Assembly (NCBI RefSeq): GCF_050563525.1
Contig: NZ_JBNXUN010000006.1
Location: forward strand, 280,356-344,355
Direction: 5' to 3'
DNA: 64,000 nt
Source: Falsiroseomonas sp050563525
GTDB taxonomy: Bacteria; Pseudomonadota; Alphaproteobacteria; Acetobacterales; Acetobacteraceae
The position numbers and the translations under genes were made by a program. A model generated the notes under the pieces. It made no database searches. It was given only the letters and a program-made list of their open reading frames with translations, and was not told the DNA's origin. How positions within the stretch are numbered: the first letter of the stretch is position 1; each line of letters begins with the position of its first letter. Below, in pieces: positions 45,026 to 53,235 of this stretch.

Positions 45026-45730
45026 GTGACAGCAGCGCCATTGATCGCCGCCCACAACCTCGTCTTCACCGCGCGCGCGGCCTCCGGCCCGGTGCATGTG
45101 CTGCGCGGGGTGGACCTGGACGTGGCGTCGGGGGAGGCGGTGGGCATCGTCGGGCCGTCGGGGTCGGGCAAGACATCGCTCCTCATGCTGCTGGCGGGCC
45201 TCGAGACGCCGAGTGCCGGGCGCCTGACGGTGGCCGGGCGGGATATGGGGGCGCTGGACGAGGATGCCCTGGCCCGGTTCCGTCGCGACGAGGTGGGGAT
45301 CGTGTTCCAGGCTTTCCACCTGGTGCCGACCATGACGGCGCAGGAGAATGTCGCGATGCCGCTGGAATTCGCCGGAAGGCGGGATGCCTTCGACGTTGCC
45401 GCGGCGGCGCTGAAGGAGGTCGGCCTTGGCCACCGGCTGGACCACTACCCCGGCCAGATGTCGGGAGGCGAACAGCAGCGCGCCGCCCTGGCGCGCGCCG
45501 TGGTGGCGGAGCCGCGGCTGATCCTGGCCGATGAGCCCACAGGCAATCTGGACCGCGCCACCGGCACCATGGTGATGGACCTGCTGTTCGGGCTGCAGGC
45601 GCGGCTCGGGACCACGCTGCTGCTGATCACGCATGACCCGGTGCTGGCGGAACGCTGCGGCCGGCAGGTGCGGATGGAGGATGGGCGCATCGTCTCCGAC
45701 ACCGCAGGGCTGAAGCTGGCGGCGGAATGA
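45026..45730 (+). CDS. YbbA-like ABC transporter ATP-binding protein
   Basis: A 234-residue ATPase of the LolD/MacB/YbbA family. Walker A is IVGPSGSGKTSLLMLLAG, the Q-loop is VGIVFQAFHLVPTMT, the signature is MSGGEQQRAALARA and Walker B is LILADEPTGNLD. It pairs with the FtsX-like permease whose ATG overlaps its stop (ATGA). Start is GTG at 45026. With the divergent tesA-like gene the arrangement copies E. coli tesA/ybbA/ybbP. The transported substrate is unknown; a lipid or lysophospholipid-related role would fit the esterase neighbour. Confidence 0.92.
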   Translation: MTAAPLIAAHNLVFTARAASGPVHVLRGVDLDVASGEAVGIVGPSGSGKTSLLMLLAGLETPSAGRLTVAGRDMGALDEDALARFRRDEVGIVFQAFHLVPTMTAQENVAMPLEFAGRRDAFDVAAAALKEVGLGHRLDHYPGQMSGGEQQRAALARAVVAEPRLILADEPTGNLDRATGTMVMDLLFGLQARLGTTLLLITHDPVLAERCGRQVRMEDGRIVSDTAGLKLAAE

Positions 45731-48252
45731 CGGATATGTGGGTGCATGTGGTGCAGGGCGCGCGGCTGGCGCGCCGGGAACTGCGCGGCGGCGTGCGGCA
45801 GTTGCAGATCGTGCTGGCCTGCCTGGCGCTCGGCGTCGCCGCAATCGCCGCGGTCGGCACCCTGCGTGCCGCGACGCAGGCCGGGCTAATGGCCGATGGC
45901 GCGCGGCTGCTCGGTGGCGATGTCGAGGTGCGGGTGAACTACCAGCCCTTGCCCGAAGCGGCTCTGGAATGGGCGCGGGCGCGGGGTGCCGCGACCTCCC
46001 AGGTGGTCGAGATGCGCGCCATGGCCGTGGCGCCTTCCGGCGAGCGGGCGCTGGTCGAGATGAAGGCTGTGGATGCGGCCTATCCGCTGTATGGCGAATT
46101 GCGCCTGGAGCCGCCGGGCGCCAGCCTGGCGACGCAGGATGGCCGGCACCGCGTGGCGCTGGAGGCTTCGGTGGTCGAGCGCCTGGGTGTGCGCCCGGGA
46201 GACGCGGTACGGATCGGCGAGGCCTCCCTGGTCTTCGCCGGCACCATCGCGCAGGAACCGGACCGGATCGCCAGCCCCGCCGTGCTCGGCCCGCGCGCCC
46301 TGGTGCTGGCGGAGGCGCTGCCGGAGACGGCGCTGATCCAGCCCGGATCGCTGATCTCCTACGACACCCGCCTGCGCCTGCCGGAAGGTACCGATGTGCG
46401 CCGCTTCGCCACAACCTTCCGGGATACGGTGGGCGACGGCGGCTGGCGGGTGCGGACGGCGGACCAGGCGGAGCCGGGGGTGAACCGCTTCCTGGACCGC
46501 GCCTCCGCCTTCCTGGTGCTGGCCGGCTTCACCGCGCTGCTGGTCGGCGGCATCGGCGTCGCCACCGGCGTGCGCGCCTGGCTCGAGGCGCGCGGCCGCA
46601 CCATCGCCACGTTGCGCTGCATCGGCGCGCCGGCCGGAACCATCCTGGCGACCTACCTGATCCAGGTTCTGGTGCTGGCGGTGGCCGGCATCGGCATCGG
46701 GCTGGTGGCGGGCTTCGGCCTGACCTGGCTGGCGGCGCAGGCGCTGGCGGGGGCACTGCCGGTGCCGCCGCGACTTGGCATCTACCCGGTGCCGCTGGCG
46801 CTGGCGGCGCTGTACGGGTTGCTGACGGCGCTGACCTTCTCATTGTGGCCGCTTGGGCGGGCGCAGCGGATTCCCGGCGCGGCGCTGTTCCGGGACCTGG
46901 TCACCGCGAATCCCGGCTGGCCTTCGCGGGGCATCCTGGTGGCGACGGGGCTTTGCGCGCTGGCGCTGGTCGGGCTGGTGGTGGGCACGGCGGAACAGCC
47001 GCGCTTCGCGCTCGGCTTCTGCGCCGGCGCGGCGCTGACCCTGCTGCTGTTCCGGCTGGGCGCGACCGGGCTGATGGCCTTCGCGAAGCGCCTGCGCGGC
47101 ATCCGCCGGCCGGCCTTCCGGCTGGGGCTTGCCAATCTGCACCGGCCCGGTACGCCGACGCCGACCATGCTGGTGGCGCTCGGCATCGGCCTGACCACGC
47201 TGGCGGCGATCGCGACCATCGAGGGCAATCTGCGCCGGCAGCTTTCGGACCAGATGCCGAATGCGGCGCCGAGCTTCTTCTTCATTGACATCCAGTCGGA
47301 CCAGTCGGCGCAGTTCAACAGCATGGCGGCCGGCCTGCCGGGCGTGTCGGAGGTGCGCAGCGTGCCCTCGCTGCGCGCCCGCATCGTCGCGGTGGACGGA
47401 ACGCCGGCGGAGCAGGTGCAGGCGACGGAGGACACCCGCTGGGCGCTGCGCGGCGATCGCGGCCTGACCTATGCGGCAACCCCGCCGGACGGCACGCGGA
47501 TCGTCGCCGGGCAGTGGTGGCCGGCGGATTACAGCGGGCCGCCGCTGGTGTCCTTCGATGCGGGGCTGGCCGCGGGCTGGGGCGTGAACATCGGCTCGAC
47601 GCTGACGGTGAATGTGCTGGGCCGTGACATCGACCTGCGCGTGGCCTCGCTGCGGGAGATCCAGTGGCGGGGGCTCGGCATCAACTACGTCATGGTCGCC
47701 TCCCCCGGCCTGCTGGCCGCCGCGCCGCACACGCACATCGCCACGGTGCGCAGCGCGGAGGCTGTGGAGCCCGCCGTGCTGCGCGCCCTGACTGACGCCT
47801 TCCCGAACATCTCCGGCATTCGCGTGCGCGATGCGCTGGAGGCAGTGGCCGGGCTGCTGACGCGGGTGGGTGTGGCGTTGCAGGCCACCTCCTCCGTCAC
47901 GCTGCTGGCCGGCATGCTGGTGCTGGCCGGCGCGGTGGCGGCGGGGCAGCGGGCGCGGGTGCGGGATGCGGTGGTGCTGAAGACGATCGGGGCCACGCGG
48001 TCCCAGATCCGAGGCGCCTGGCTGGTGGAATTCGGGCTGCTGGGGTTGGTGGCCGGCCTGCTGGCGGCGGCGGCGGGGTCGGCTGCGAGCTGGGCGGTGG
48101 TGCGCTTCGTCATGCGGGCGGAGTGGATCTTCCTGCCCGGTACGCTGGCGCTGACGGTGCTGGGCTGCGTGCTGCTGACCCTGGCGCTCGGCTACATCGG
48201 CACCGCGCTGGCGCTGCGCGCCCGGCCGGCGCCCCTGTTGCGCAACGAGTAG
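45727..48252 (+). CDS. YbbP-like FtsX-family ABC permease
   Basis: An 841-residue permease with a duplicated FtsX/MacB domain layout. One TM (residues ~25-45) precedes a large periplasmic domain. A cluster of three helices (~255-370) and further helices near 390-440 follow. A second periplasmic region (~490-700) ends in three C-terminal helices. Conserved FtsX-type segments are FTALLVGGIGVATGVRAWLEARGRTIATLRCIGAP and AGAVAAGQRARVRDAVVLKTIGATRSQI. Translation is coupled to the ATPase gene. These exporters often act as mechanotransducers rather than channels. The length matches YbbP (about 800). Confidence 0.9.
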   Translation: MTDMWVHVVQGARLARRELRGGVRQLQIVLACLALGVAAIAAVGTLRAATQAGLMADGARLLGGDVEVRVNYQPLPEAALEWARARGAATSQVVEMRAMAVAPSGERALVEMKAVDAAYPLYGELRLEPPGASLATQDGRHRVALEASVVERLGVRPGDAVRIGEASLVFAGTIAQEPDRIASPAVLGPRALVLAEALPETALIQPGSLISYDTRLRLPEGTDVRRFATTFRDTVGDGGWRVRTADQAEPGVNRFLDRASAFLVLAGFTALLVGGIGVATGVRAWLEARGRTIATLRCIGAPAGTILATYLIQVLVLAVAGIGIGLVAGFGLTWLAAQALAGALPVPPRLGIYPVPLALAALYGLLTALTFSLWPLGRAQRIPGAALFRDLVTANPGWPSRGILVATGLCALALVGLVVGTAEQPRFALGFCAGAALTLLLFRLGATGLMAFAKRLRGIRRPAFRLGLANLHRPGTPTPTMLVALGIGLTTLAAIATIEGNLRRQLSDQMPNAAPSFFFIDIQSDQSAQFNSMAAGLPGVSEVRSVPSLRARIVAVDGTPAEQVQATEDTRWALRGDRGLTYAATPPDGTRIVAGQWWPADYSGPPLVSFDAGLAAGWGVNIGSTLTVNVLGRDIDLRVASLREIQWRGLGINYVMVASPGLLAAAPHTHIATVRSAEAVEPAVLRALTDAFPNISGIRVRDALEAVAGLLTRVGVALQATSSVTLLAGMLVLAGAVAAGQRARVRDAVVLKTIGATRSQIRGAWLVEFGLLGLVAGLLAAAAGSAASWAVVRFVMRAEWIFLPGTLALTVLGCVLLTLALGYIGTALALRARPAPLLRNE

Positions 48253-48271
48253 CTTTGGCGTCAAAGGCGGC

Positions 48272-48775
48272 ATGGAAACCGACATGCTGCCCGAAGACGA
48301 AGACCATCTGCGCCACGCCTTCCGCCTGGCGGGCATGGCGCGCGCCCGCGGCGACCGGCCCTTCGCGGCCGTGGTGGTGGCGGAAGACGGCACGATCCTG
48401 GCGGAAGGGCTGTCCACCCAGGGCGCCGGCGGCGGCGGCACGCTGGCGCATAGCGAGATGAACGCCTGCGCCGCCGTCATCGCGGCCGCCGTGCCGCGGC
48501 CCCGGCTGCGGCGCGCCACCATCTATTCCTCGGGCGAGCCCTGCGCGATGTGCGCGGCCGCCATCTTCTACACCGGCATCGGGCGGGTGGTGTACGGCCT
48601 GTCCGCGGCCGCCATCCTGCATCTCCGCAACGCGCAGCCGCATACCGCCGGGCTGAACCTGTCCGTTCGCGCGGTGCTGGAGACGGCGGCGGAGCAGGTG
48701 GAGGTGGTGGGGCCGGCGCTGGAGGCGGAGGGCGCGGTGCCGCATGAGGGTTACTGGACCGAAGGGGCCGCCTGA
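48272..48775 (+). CDS. Nucleoside/cytidine deaminase-family protein
   Basis: A zinc-dependent deaminase of 167 residues, CMP/dCMP deaminase fold. The active-site motifs are AHSEMNACAAV (H-S-E: zinc His and proton-shuttle Glu) and SSGEPCAMCAAAI (PCxxC). The closest style is guanine deaminase/tRNA-adenosine-like nucleoside deaminases (the E after H-x is typical). The substrate is uncertain; TadA is less likely because the length and insertion FYTGIGRVVYGL are shared by both groups. It begins 20 bases after the permease stop and may be in the same transcript. Confidence 0.88.
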   Translation: METDMLPEDEDHLRHAFRLAGMARARGDRPFAAVVVAEDGTILAEGLSTQGAGGGGTLAHSEMNACAAVIAAAVPRPRLRRATIYSSGEPCAMCAAAIFYTGIGRVVYGLSAAAILHLRNAQPHTAGLNLSVRAVLETAAEQVEVVGPALEAEGAVPHEGYWTEGAA

Positions 48776-48812
48776 GCCCGAAAACATCCGCATCTTCCGG
48801 TCAATCCAGCGG

Positions 48813-48841
48813 TTGATCCGGATTACGAAAACTCCATATGA
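48813..48841 (+). promoter_or_regulatory. Candidate promoter of the Bax-inhibitor gene
   Basis: TTGATC (48813-48818) and ATATGA (48836-48841) are separated by exactly 17 bases, about 55 bases upstream of the start codon. The spacing is ideal though the hexamers are imperfect. Confidence 0.45.
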
Positions 48842-48851
48842 TGCGCCGAAC

Positions 48852-48884
48852 GCGGACGGTCCTTCACCCTCGTCCGCAAGGAGG
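48852..48884 (+). promoter_or_regulatory. 5'-leader hairpin directly before the ribosome binding site
   Basis: GCGGACG (48852-48858) pairs perfectly with CGTCCGC (48871-48877) around a 12-base loop. The right arm abuts the strong Shine-Dalgarno AAGGAGG (48878-48884), with the ATG at 48896. Loop bases or a competing structure could change access to the site. Confidence 0.5.
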
Positions 48885-48895
48885 ATTTCACGACC

Positions 48896-49699
48896 ATGGC
48901 TCTCGGTCCCGACAACCGCCTACGGACGGGCACGTCGGCCTGGACCCAGCCCTTCGGGCGGTCCACGGGCGTCGACGCGGCTGCGCTCGACGCAGGCCTG
49001 CGCGCCTACATGCTACGGGTCTACAACTGGATGGCGTCCGGCCTCGCCCTGACCGGCATCGTGGCCTACCTGATCGCGTCCAACCCGGACATCGCCAGCC
49101 TGTTCTACCAGGTGGTCCGCACGCCACGCGGCAACGCGACGGCGCCGACCATTCTGGGCTGGATCGCGATGTTCGCGCCGCTGGCCTTCATCCTGGTGCT
49201 CAGCTTCGGCATCAACCGGATGAGCAAGACCACGGCACAGGCGCTGTTCTGGGCCTTCTGCGCCGTCATGGGCGCGTCGATGTCCAACATCCTGCTGATC
49301 TACACGGGCGCGTCCATCGCCAGCACCTTCTTCGTCACGGCCAGCATGTTCGCGGCGATCAGCCTGTACGGCTACACCACGAAGGCCGACCTGACGCGGA
49401 TGGGCAGCTTCATGATGATGGGCCTGATCGGCATCATCATCGCGGGCCTGGTGAACCTGTTCCTGCAGAGCTCCGCCCTGCAATTCGCCATCAGCGTGAT
49501 CGGCGTGGTGGTCTTCGTGGGCCTCACCGCCTACGACACGCAGCGGATCAAGGCGGACTACATCGAGCACGCCTACGCCGAAGGCACGGACGAAGCCGGC
49601 AAGCGCAGCGTGTTCGACGCGCTCGGCCTGTACCTGAACTTCGTGAACCTGTTCCAGCTGCTGCTCCAGTTCATGGGCGTCCGCCAGAACAGCGACTGA
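48896..49699 (+). CDS. Bax inhibitor-1/YccA-family membrane protein
   Basis: A 267-residue protein with seven transmembrane helices of the Bax-inhibitor-1 (TMBIM/YccA/YbhL) family. Bacterial members form proton-sensitive Ca2+ leak channels (BsYetJ) or modulate FtsH. The N-terminal ~35 residues are soluble. The conserved C-terminal acidic pair region is in GLTAYDTQRIK and the last helix ends NFVNLFQLLLQFMGVRQNSD. It has a strong ribosome site and a dedicated terminator, so it is monocistronic. YbhL-type family genes in other alphaproteobacteria have a structured leader RNA, and a hairpin is seen here as well. Confidence 0.93.
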   Translation: MALGPDNRLRTGTSAWTQPFGRSTGVDAAALDAGLRAYMLRVYNWMASGLALTGIVAYLIASNPDIASLFYQVVRTPRGNATAPTILGWIAMFAPLAFILVLSFGINRMSKTTAQALFWAFCAVMGASMSNILLIYTGASIASTFFVTASMFAAISLYGYTTKADLTRMGSFMMMGLIGIIIAGLVNLFLQSSALQFAISVIGVVVFVGLTAYDTQRIKADYIEHAYAEGTDEAGKRSVFDALGLYLNFVNLFQLLLQFMGVRQNSD

Positions 49700-49720
49700 G
49701 CTTGACGGCCTGACCATGTC

Positions 49721-49756
49721 GCGGCGCGCAATCCGGAAGGGTTGCGCGCCGCTTTC
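49721..49756 (+). terminator. Terminator of the Bax-inhibitor gene
   Basis: An 11-bp stem, GCGGCGCGCAA/TTGCGCGCCGC (49721-49731 and 49742-49752), with a 10-base loop is followed by TTTCGTTT, 22 bases after the stop codon. Confidence 0.85.
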
Positions 49757-49788
49757 GTTTGTGGGGCCGGCGGTGCTAGGGTCCACGC

Positions 49789-50166
49789 GTGCGCCTGCGC
49801 CCCACCCTGACCCGGCTGCTTGTCCTGCTGCTGCTGATGCAGTGGGGGACCGCCTTCGGGCACTGCCTGAGGCTGGCGGCTCCGCACGACCTGCTGCACA
49901 TGGACATCTGCACGGCGGAGGGGATGCGCAGCATCGCCCTACCGCTGGACGAGGCCGATGGCCAAGCCCCGGCCGGGGATCACGCGGCCGCCATGCCCTG
50001 CCCGGTCTGTGGCGGGCCGGGCGTCGCCAACTTGCCGGAGCCGCCGGTTACGCTCGTAGCGCCCCTGCTGCTGGTCCAGGCCGTGGACCCGCCGCCGCCT
50101 AGCACCCCCAGCCCTGCGCCTCCGCCGCGCTGCCAGCCACCGCCGAGGGCGCCGCCCACCTCCTGA
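49789..50166 (+). CDS. Exported Cys-pair protein, DUF2946-like, start of the copper group
   Basis: A 125-residue protein of unknown function. After an N-terminal signal segment (RLLVLLLLMQWGTAFGHC) come HDLLHMDIC, AAAMPCPVCGGPG and a Pro/Ala-rich C-terminus. The His/Met/Cys-rich features and the PCxxC pair are compatible with copper handling and resemble DUF2946-type proteins, but the family call is weak. Start is GTG at 49789. It leads a same-strand group containing a YcnI-like protein and PCuAC, both copper proteins, which is the main argument for its role. Confidence 0.6.
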   Translation: MRLRPTLTRLLVLLLLMQWGTAFGHCLRLAAPHDLLHMDICTAEGMRSIALPLDEADGQAPAGDHAAAMPCPVCGGPGVANLPEPPVTLVAPLLLVQAVDPPPPSTPSPAPPPRCQPPPRAPPTS

Positions 50167-50212
50167 ACCACCACCGAGGCTTTCCCTCCATGGACTCAGG
50201 ATCGCGTTCATC

Positions 50213-50725
50213 ATGACCAAGCTCCACCTGGCCAGCCTCGCGCTGGCCTGCGGCCTGGCAAGCACGCCGGCTGCCGCGCATGTCACGCTGGAAACCCAGC
50301 AGGCGCCGCCCAACAGCACCACCCGCGCTACCTTCCGCGTGCCGCATGGCTGCGACGGTGCGCCGACCATCCGCTTCACCGTGCGCCTGCCGGAGGGCGT
50401 GACCAACGCCCTGCCGATGCCGAAGCCGGGCTGGACGCTGCGCACCGTCCCACGCGCCGACGCGCCCGCCCCCACCGGACATGGCGCCGCACCGCAACTG
50501 TCGGAGATCATCTGGGAGGGCGGCAGCCTGGACTCGGCGCATTACGACGAGTTCGTCGTGCGGCTTCGCCTGCCCGACGCGCCCGGCACCCTGCTCTACA
50601 TTCCCGTGGTGCAGGATTGCCCGGAGGGAATGCAGGCCGCCTGGACCGAGATTCCCGAACCCGGCCGCCGCATCACCGACTATCGCATGCCCGCCCCTGC
50701 CATCCGCCTGCTGCCGCGCAACTGA
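50213..50725 (+). CDS. YcnI/DUF1775-family copper-associated exported protein
   Basis: A periplasmic protein of 170 residues. Its signal (LASLALACGLASTPAAA) is followed directly by HVTLETQQAPPNSTTRATFRVPHGC, so the mature N-terminus begins with His. In YcnI this N-terminal His forms a copper-brace-like site with a Trp; here candidates are Trp in KPGWTLRTV and EIIWEGG. Conserved family features include TIRFTVRLPEGVTNALPMPKPGW and TLLYIPVVQDCPEG. The gene lies between the DUF2946-like gene and PCuAC, and these genes often travel together for copper delivery to cytochrome oxidase. No C-terminal membrane helix is present. Confidence 0.88.
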   Translation: MTKLHLASLALACGLASTPAAAHVTLETQQAPPNSTTRATFRVPHGCDGAPTIRFTVRLPEGVTNALPMPKPGWTLRTVPRADAPAPTGHGAAPQLSEIIWEGGSLDSAHYDEFVVRLRLPDAPGTLLYIPVVQDCPEGMQAAWTEIPEPGRRITDYRMPAPAIRLLPRN

Positions 50726-50738
50726 GAGGGCCACCCCG

Positions 50739-51086
50739 ATGACCCATTCCCGCCGCTTCCTGCCCCTCGCCGCCGCCGCGATCGCCGCCGGCAGCCTGGC
50801 CCCCCGCCGCGCCGCCGCCTGCGATGCGGAGGCGATGGAGGCGCACTTGACCGCCGTCTGCGACGGCGCGCTGGAGCCTGCCCGCCTGGCACTGCAGGCC
50901 GCCCTGGCCCACGCCACCCCGGCCGAGACCATGGCGATGCAGCGCGCGCTGACCATCGCCAGTGCCACCTGCACCACCGGCGACCCGGTCGCCGGCGCCC
51001 GCATCGCCGCCAATCTTGCCCGACTTGCGGGACGGATCGAGGGTCGCGCTGGAGTCGGGGCGGACAGCCTCGACCTGCTGGGCTGA
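50739..51086 (+). CDS. Small exported Ala-rich protein within the copper group
   Basis: A 115-residue protein not recognised. A Tat-like or Sec signal (SRRFLPLAAAAIAAGSLAPRRAAA) is followed by a helical, Ala-rich mature region with three cysteines (CDAEAMEAHLTAVCDG and SATCTTGDP). ATG 50739 follows GAGAGGG. It lies 13 bases after the ycnI-like gene and ends 4 bases before PCuAC, so it is firmly inside that operon. The Cys residues could bind copper or form disulfides; there is no other clue to function. Confidence 0.65.
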   Translation: MTHSRRFLPLAAAAIAAGSLAPRRAAACDAEAMEAHLTAVCDGALEPARLALQAALAHATPAETMAMQRALTIASATCTTGDPVAGARIAANLARLAGRIEGRAGVGADSLDLLG

Positions 51087-51090
51087 GAGC

Positions 51091-51600
51091 ATGATCCGGA
51101 TCACACGACGCGGCACGCTCGGCCTGCTGCTGGCCGCTTCCTGCATCGCCCAGGCCCAGGCCCAGGCCCTGGCCCAAACCCCGGCCCAAACCCTGGCCCA
51201 GCAAGCCAGCGACCTGCGCATCGAAACGCCCTGGACCCGCGCCGCCGGGGCGGGTCGCACCGGGGCCGGCTACCTCACCATCCGCAATGCCGGCAGCGCG
51301 GCGGACCGGCTGGTCGCGGCCCGCGCCGGCATCGCCGGGGCGGTCGAGTTGCACACCCACCTGCACGAGGGTGGCGTGATGCGGATGCGGCCGGTGCCGG
51401 CGATCGAGATCCCGGCGGGGGAGACGGTCACGCTCGGCCCGGGCGGCCTGCACCTGATGCTGCTGGAGCTCCGCGCGCCGCTGAACCAGGGCGAGGCGGT
51501 GCCGGTGACCCTGGTGTTCGAGCGTGCGGGAGAGGTCGAGGTGCGGCTCGCCGTGCAATCCGCCGGCGCCCGTGGCCCGGCCGCAGCGCATCGGCACTGA
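51091..51600 (+). CDS. PCu(A)C periplasmic copper chaperone
   Basis: Delivers Cu(I) to the CuA site of cytochrome c oxidase subunit II, or to Sco. The 169-residue protein has a signal followed by a low-complexity Ala/Gln repeat (AQAQAQALAQTPAQTLAQ). The copper domain has ligands in LHTHLHEGGVMRMRPV (His and Met) and GGLHLMLLELRAPL (H-x-M), fitting the family H(M)x10Mx21HxM pattern. The cupredoxin-like beta fold continues to the His-ending tail (AAAHRH). It starts 4 bases after the preceding small gene. The oxidase operon containing ctaC lies 47 kb away in this window. Confidence 0.9.
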   Translation: MIRITRRGTLGLLLAASCIAQAQAQALAQTPAQTLAQQASDLRIETPWTRAAGAGRTGAGYLTIRNAGSAADRLVAARAGIAGAVELHTHLHEGGVMRMRPVPAIEIPAGETVTLGPGGLHLMLLELRAPLNQGEAVPVTLVFERAGEVEVRLAVQSAGARGPAAAHRH

Positions 51601-51610
51601 GGGAGGCACC

Positions 51611-52075
51611 ATGGCCAAGCGCATCGACCCGGCCACCGTCCCACCCGTGATCGGCTCCGCCTACCCGGCACCGCATGACCTGCCCTGCCGGACGCGGGAA
51701 CGACGACGGCTGGGCGATGCGGCGGGGCTGACGCAGTTCGGCGTCAACCTGCTGCGCCTGCCGCCCGGCGCCTGGTCCAGCCAGCGCCACTGGCAGCACG
51801 CCTCGGACGAGTTCATCCATGTGCTGACCGGCGAGGTCACGCTGGTGACCGACGCCGGGGAGGAAGTGCTGCGCCCTGGTGATTCGGCCGGCTTCAGGGC
51901 CGGCGACCCGGACGGCCATTGCCTGCGCAACCACACGGATGCGGAGGCGACGGTGCTGGAGGTCGGCACCCGCCTGCCCGGCGATGGCGCCACCTACTCG
52001 GATATCGACATGGTGGCACACCCGGCCGGCAGCCCGGTGCGCTACACGACGAAGGACGGCCGGAAGCTGAGCTGA
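51611..52075 (+). CDS. Cupin-domain protein
   Basis: A 154-residue single-domain cupin. Metal-ligand positions are visible in SQRHWQHASDEFIHVLTGEVTLVTDAGEE (H, H and E plus a following H) and DPDGHCLRN. The fold covers the central 90 residues, while the C-terminal tail (SDIDMVAHPAGSPVRYTTKDGRKLS) matches a set of uncharacterised cupins. The enzyme or sensor role is unknown. Its ATG is 10 bases after the PCuAC stop (GGGAGG just upstream), so it may belong to the copper operon. Confidence 0.85.
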   Translation: MAKRIDPATVPPVIGSAYPAPHDLPCRTRERRRLGDAAGLTQFGVNLLRLPPGAWSSQRHWQHASDEFIHVLTGEVTLVTDAGEEVLRPGDSAGFRAGDPDGHCLRNHTDAEATVLEVGTRLPGDGATYSDIDMVAHPAGSPVRYTTKDGRKLS

Positions 52076-52110
52076 TGGCCGGCGGCGCCGGTCCGGTGTA
52101 GGGGCTGGCT

Positions 52111-53235
52111 GTGCCCCTTCTCGCCCTCGCCTTCCTCGCCTTCATCGGCCTCGGCCTGCCGGACCCGATGCCGGGCAGCCTCTGGCCCGAATTGCGGCCG
52201 CACTACCTCGTGCCGAATGCGGGCCTTGGCCTGGTGCTGGCGGCGATGGCCAGCGGCTACGTGGTCGCCGGGATGCTCGCGGGGCGGCTGATCCAGGCCT
52301 TCGGCATCGGCAATCTGCTGGTGGCGAGCCTGGCCGCGACCTCCGCCGCGGCACTTGGCCAGGCGATGGCGCCGCCCTGGGTGGTGTTCGTGGCACTCGC
52401 GGTGTTGGCGGGGCTGGGCGGCGGCGCGGTGGATGCGGCGATGAACGCCTTCGCCGCCGCGCGCTTCCAGCCGCGCCACCTGAATTGGCTGCATGGCTTC
52501 TGGGGCGTTGGCGCAACGCTCGGCCCGGCGGTCGCAGCGGCGCTGCTGGCGGCGGGGCATGGCTGGCAGGCGGGCTACCTGGCGGTGGGACTGGCGCTCG
52601 GCCTGCTGACGATCTGCTTCGGCTTCACCCGCGGGCGCTGGACCGATGGCGCGCCGCCGCCCGATGCGCCGCGCAGCAGCATGGGCATGGTGCTGCGCAA
52701 CCGGCTGGCGCGGCTGCAGGTGCTGATCTTCTTCCTGTACACCGGGCTGGAGGCCGGCGCCGGGCAATGGGCCGCGACCGTGCTGACCGGCGCGCGCGGC
52801 GCCACCCCGGCCGAGGGCGCCGCCGCCGCCACGCTGTTCTTCGCGGCGCTGACCGGCGGCCGCATCGGGCTCGGCTTCGTGGTGGACCGCATCGGCGCCG
52901 ACCTGCTGCTGCGGCTGCTGGCGCCGGTCGCGGTGCTGGCGGCGCTGGTATTCGGCAGCGGCGTGGCGGACTTGCCGGCGCTGGCGCTGCTGGCGGTGGC
53001 GCTGGCGCCGATCTACCCGACCCTGATGGCGCGGACCCCCGCACGGCTCGGGGCCGCGGCGGCGGCGCAGGCGGTGGGGTTGCAGGTCTCGGCGGCGACG
53101 CTCGGCGTGGCGGTGGTGCCGGCGGGGCTTGGGCTTGCCGCGGATCTCTGGGGCGCCGCGGTGGTGCCCTGGCTGCTGGCGGCGATGGCCGTGGTGGTCG
53201 CCTGGCTGATTTTCCGGCTTCCGGCACGCCGATGA
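52111..53235 (+). CDS. MFS transporter
   Basis: A 374-residue permease with twelve helices. The opening LAFLAFIGLGLPDPMPGSLWPELRPHY and GLGGGAVDAAMNAFAAARFQPRHLNWLHGFWGVGATLGPAV resemble the MFS group of sugar/FucP-like and fosmidomycin-like transporters. The substrate is not predictable. Start is GTG at 52111. The stop overlaps the ATG of the serine protease gene (ATGA, 53232-53235), so the two are translationally coupled. It shares the strand with the cupin gene, 35 bases upstream. Confidence 0.85.
   Translation: MPLLALAFLAFIGLGLPDPMPGSLWPELRPHYLVPNAGLGLVLAAMASGYVVAGMLAGRLIQAFGIGNLLVASLAATSAAALGQAMAPPWVVFVALAVLAGLGGGAVDAAMNAFAAARFQPRHLNWLHGFWGVGATLGPAVAAALLAAGHGWQAGYLAVGLALGLLTICFGFTRGRWTDGAPPPDAPRSSMGMVLRNRLARLQVLIFFLYTGLEAGAGQWAATVLTGARGATPAEGAAAATLFFAALTGGRIGLGFVVDRIGADLLLRLLAPVAVLAALVFGSGVADLPALALLAVALAPIYPTLMARTPARLGAAAAAQAVGLQVSAATLGVAVVPAGLGLAADLWGAAVVPWLLAAMAVVVAWLIFRLPARR

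Noticed and set aside
48852..48884. Naming the hairpin a ybhL RNA motif
   Set aside because: The gene context fits, but I could not match the published consensus from memory, so it is given only as a hairpin.
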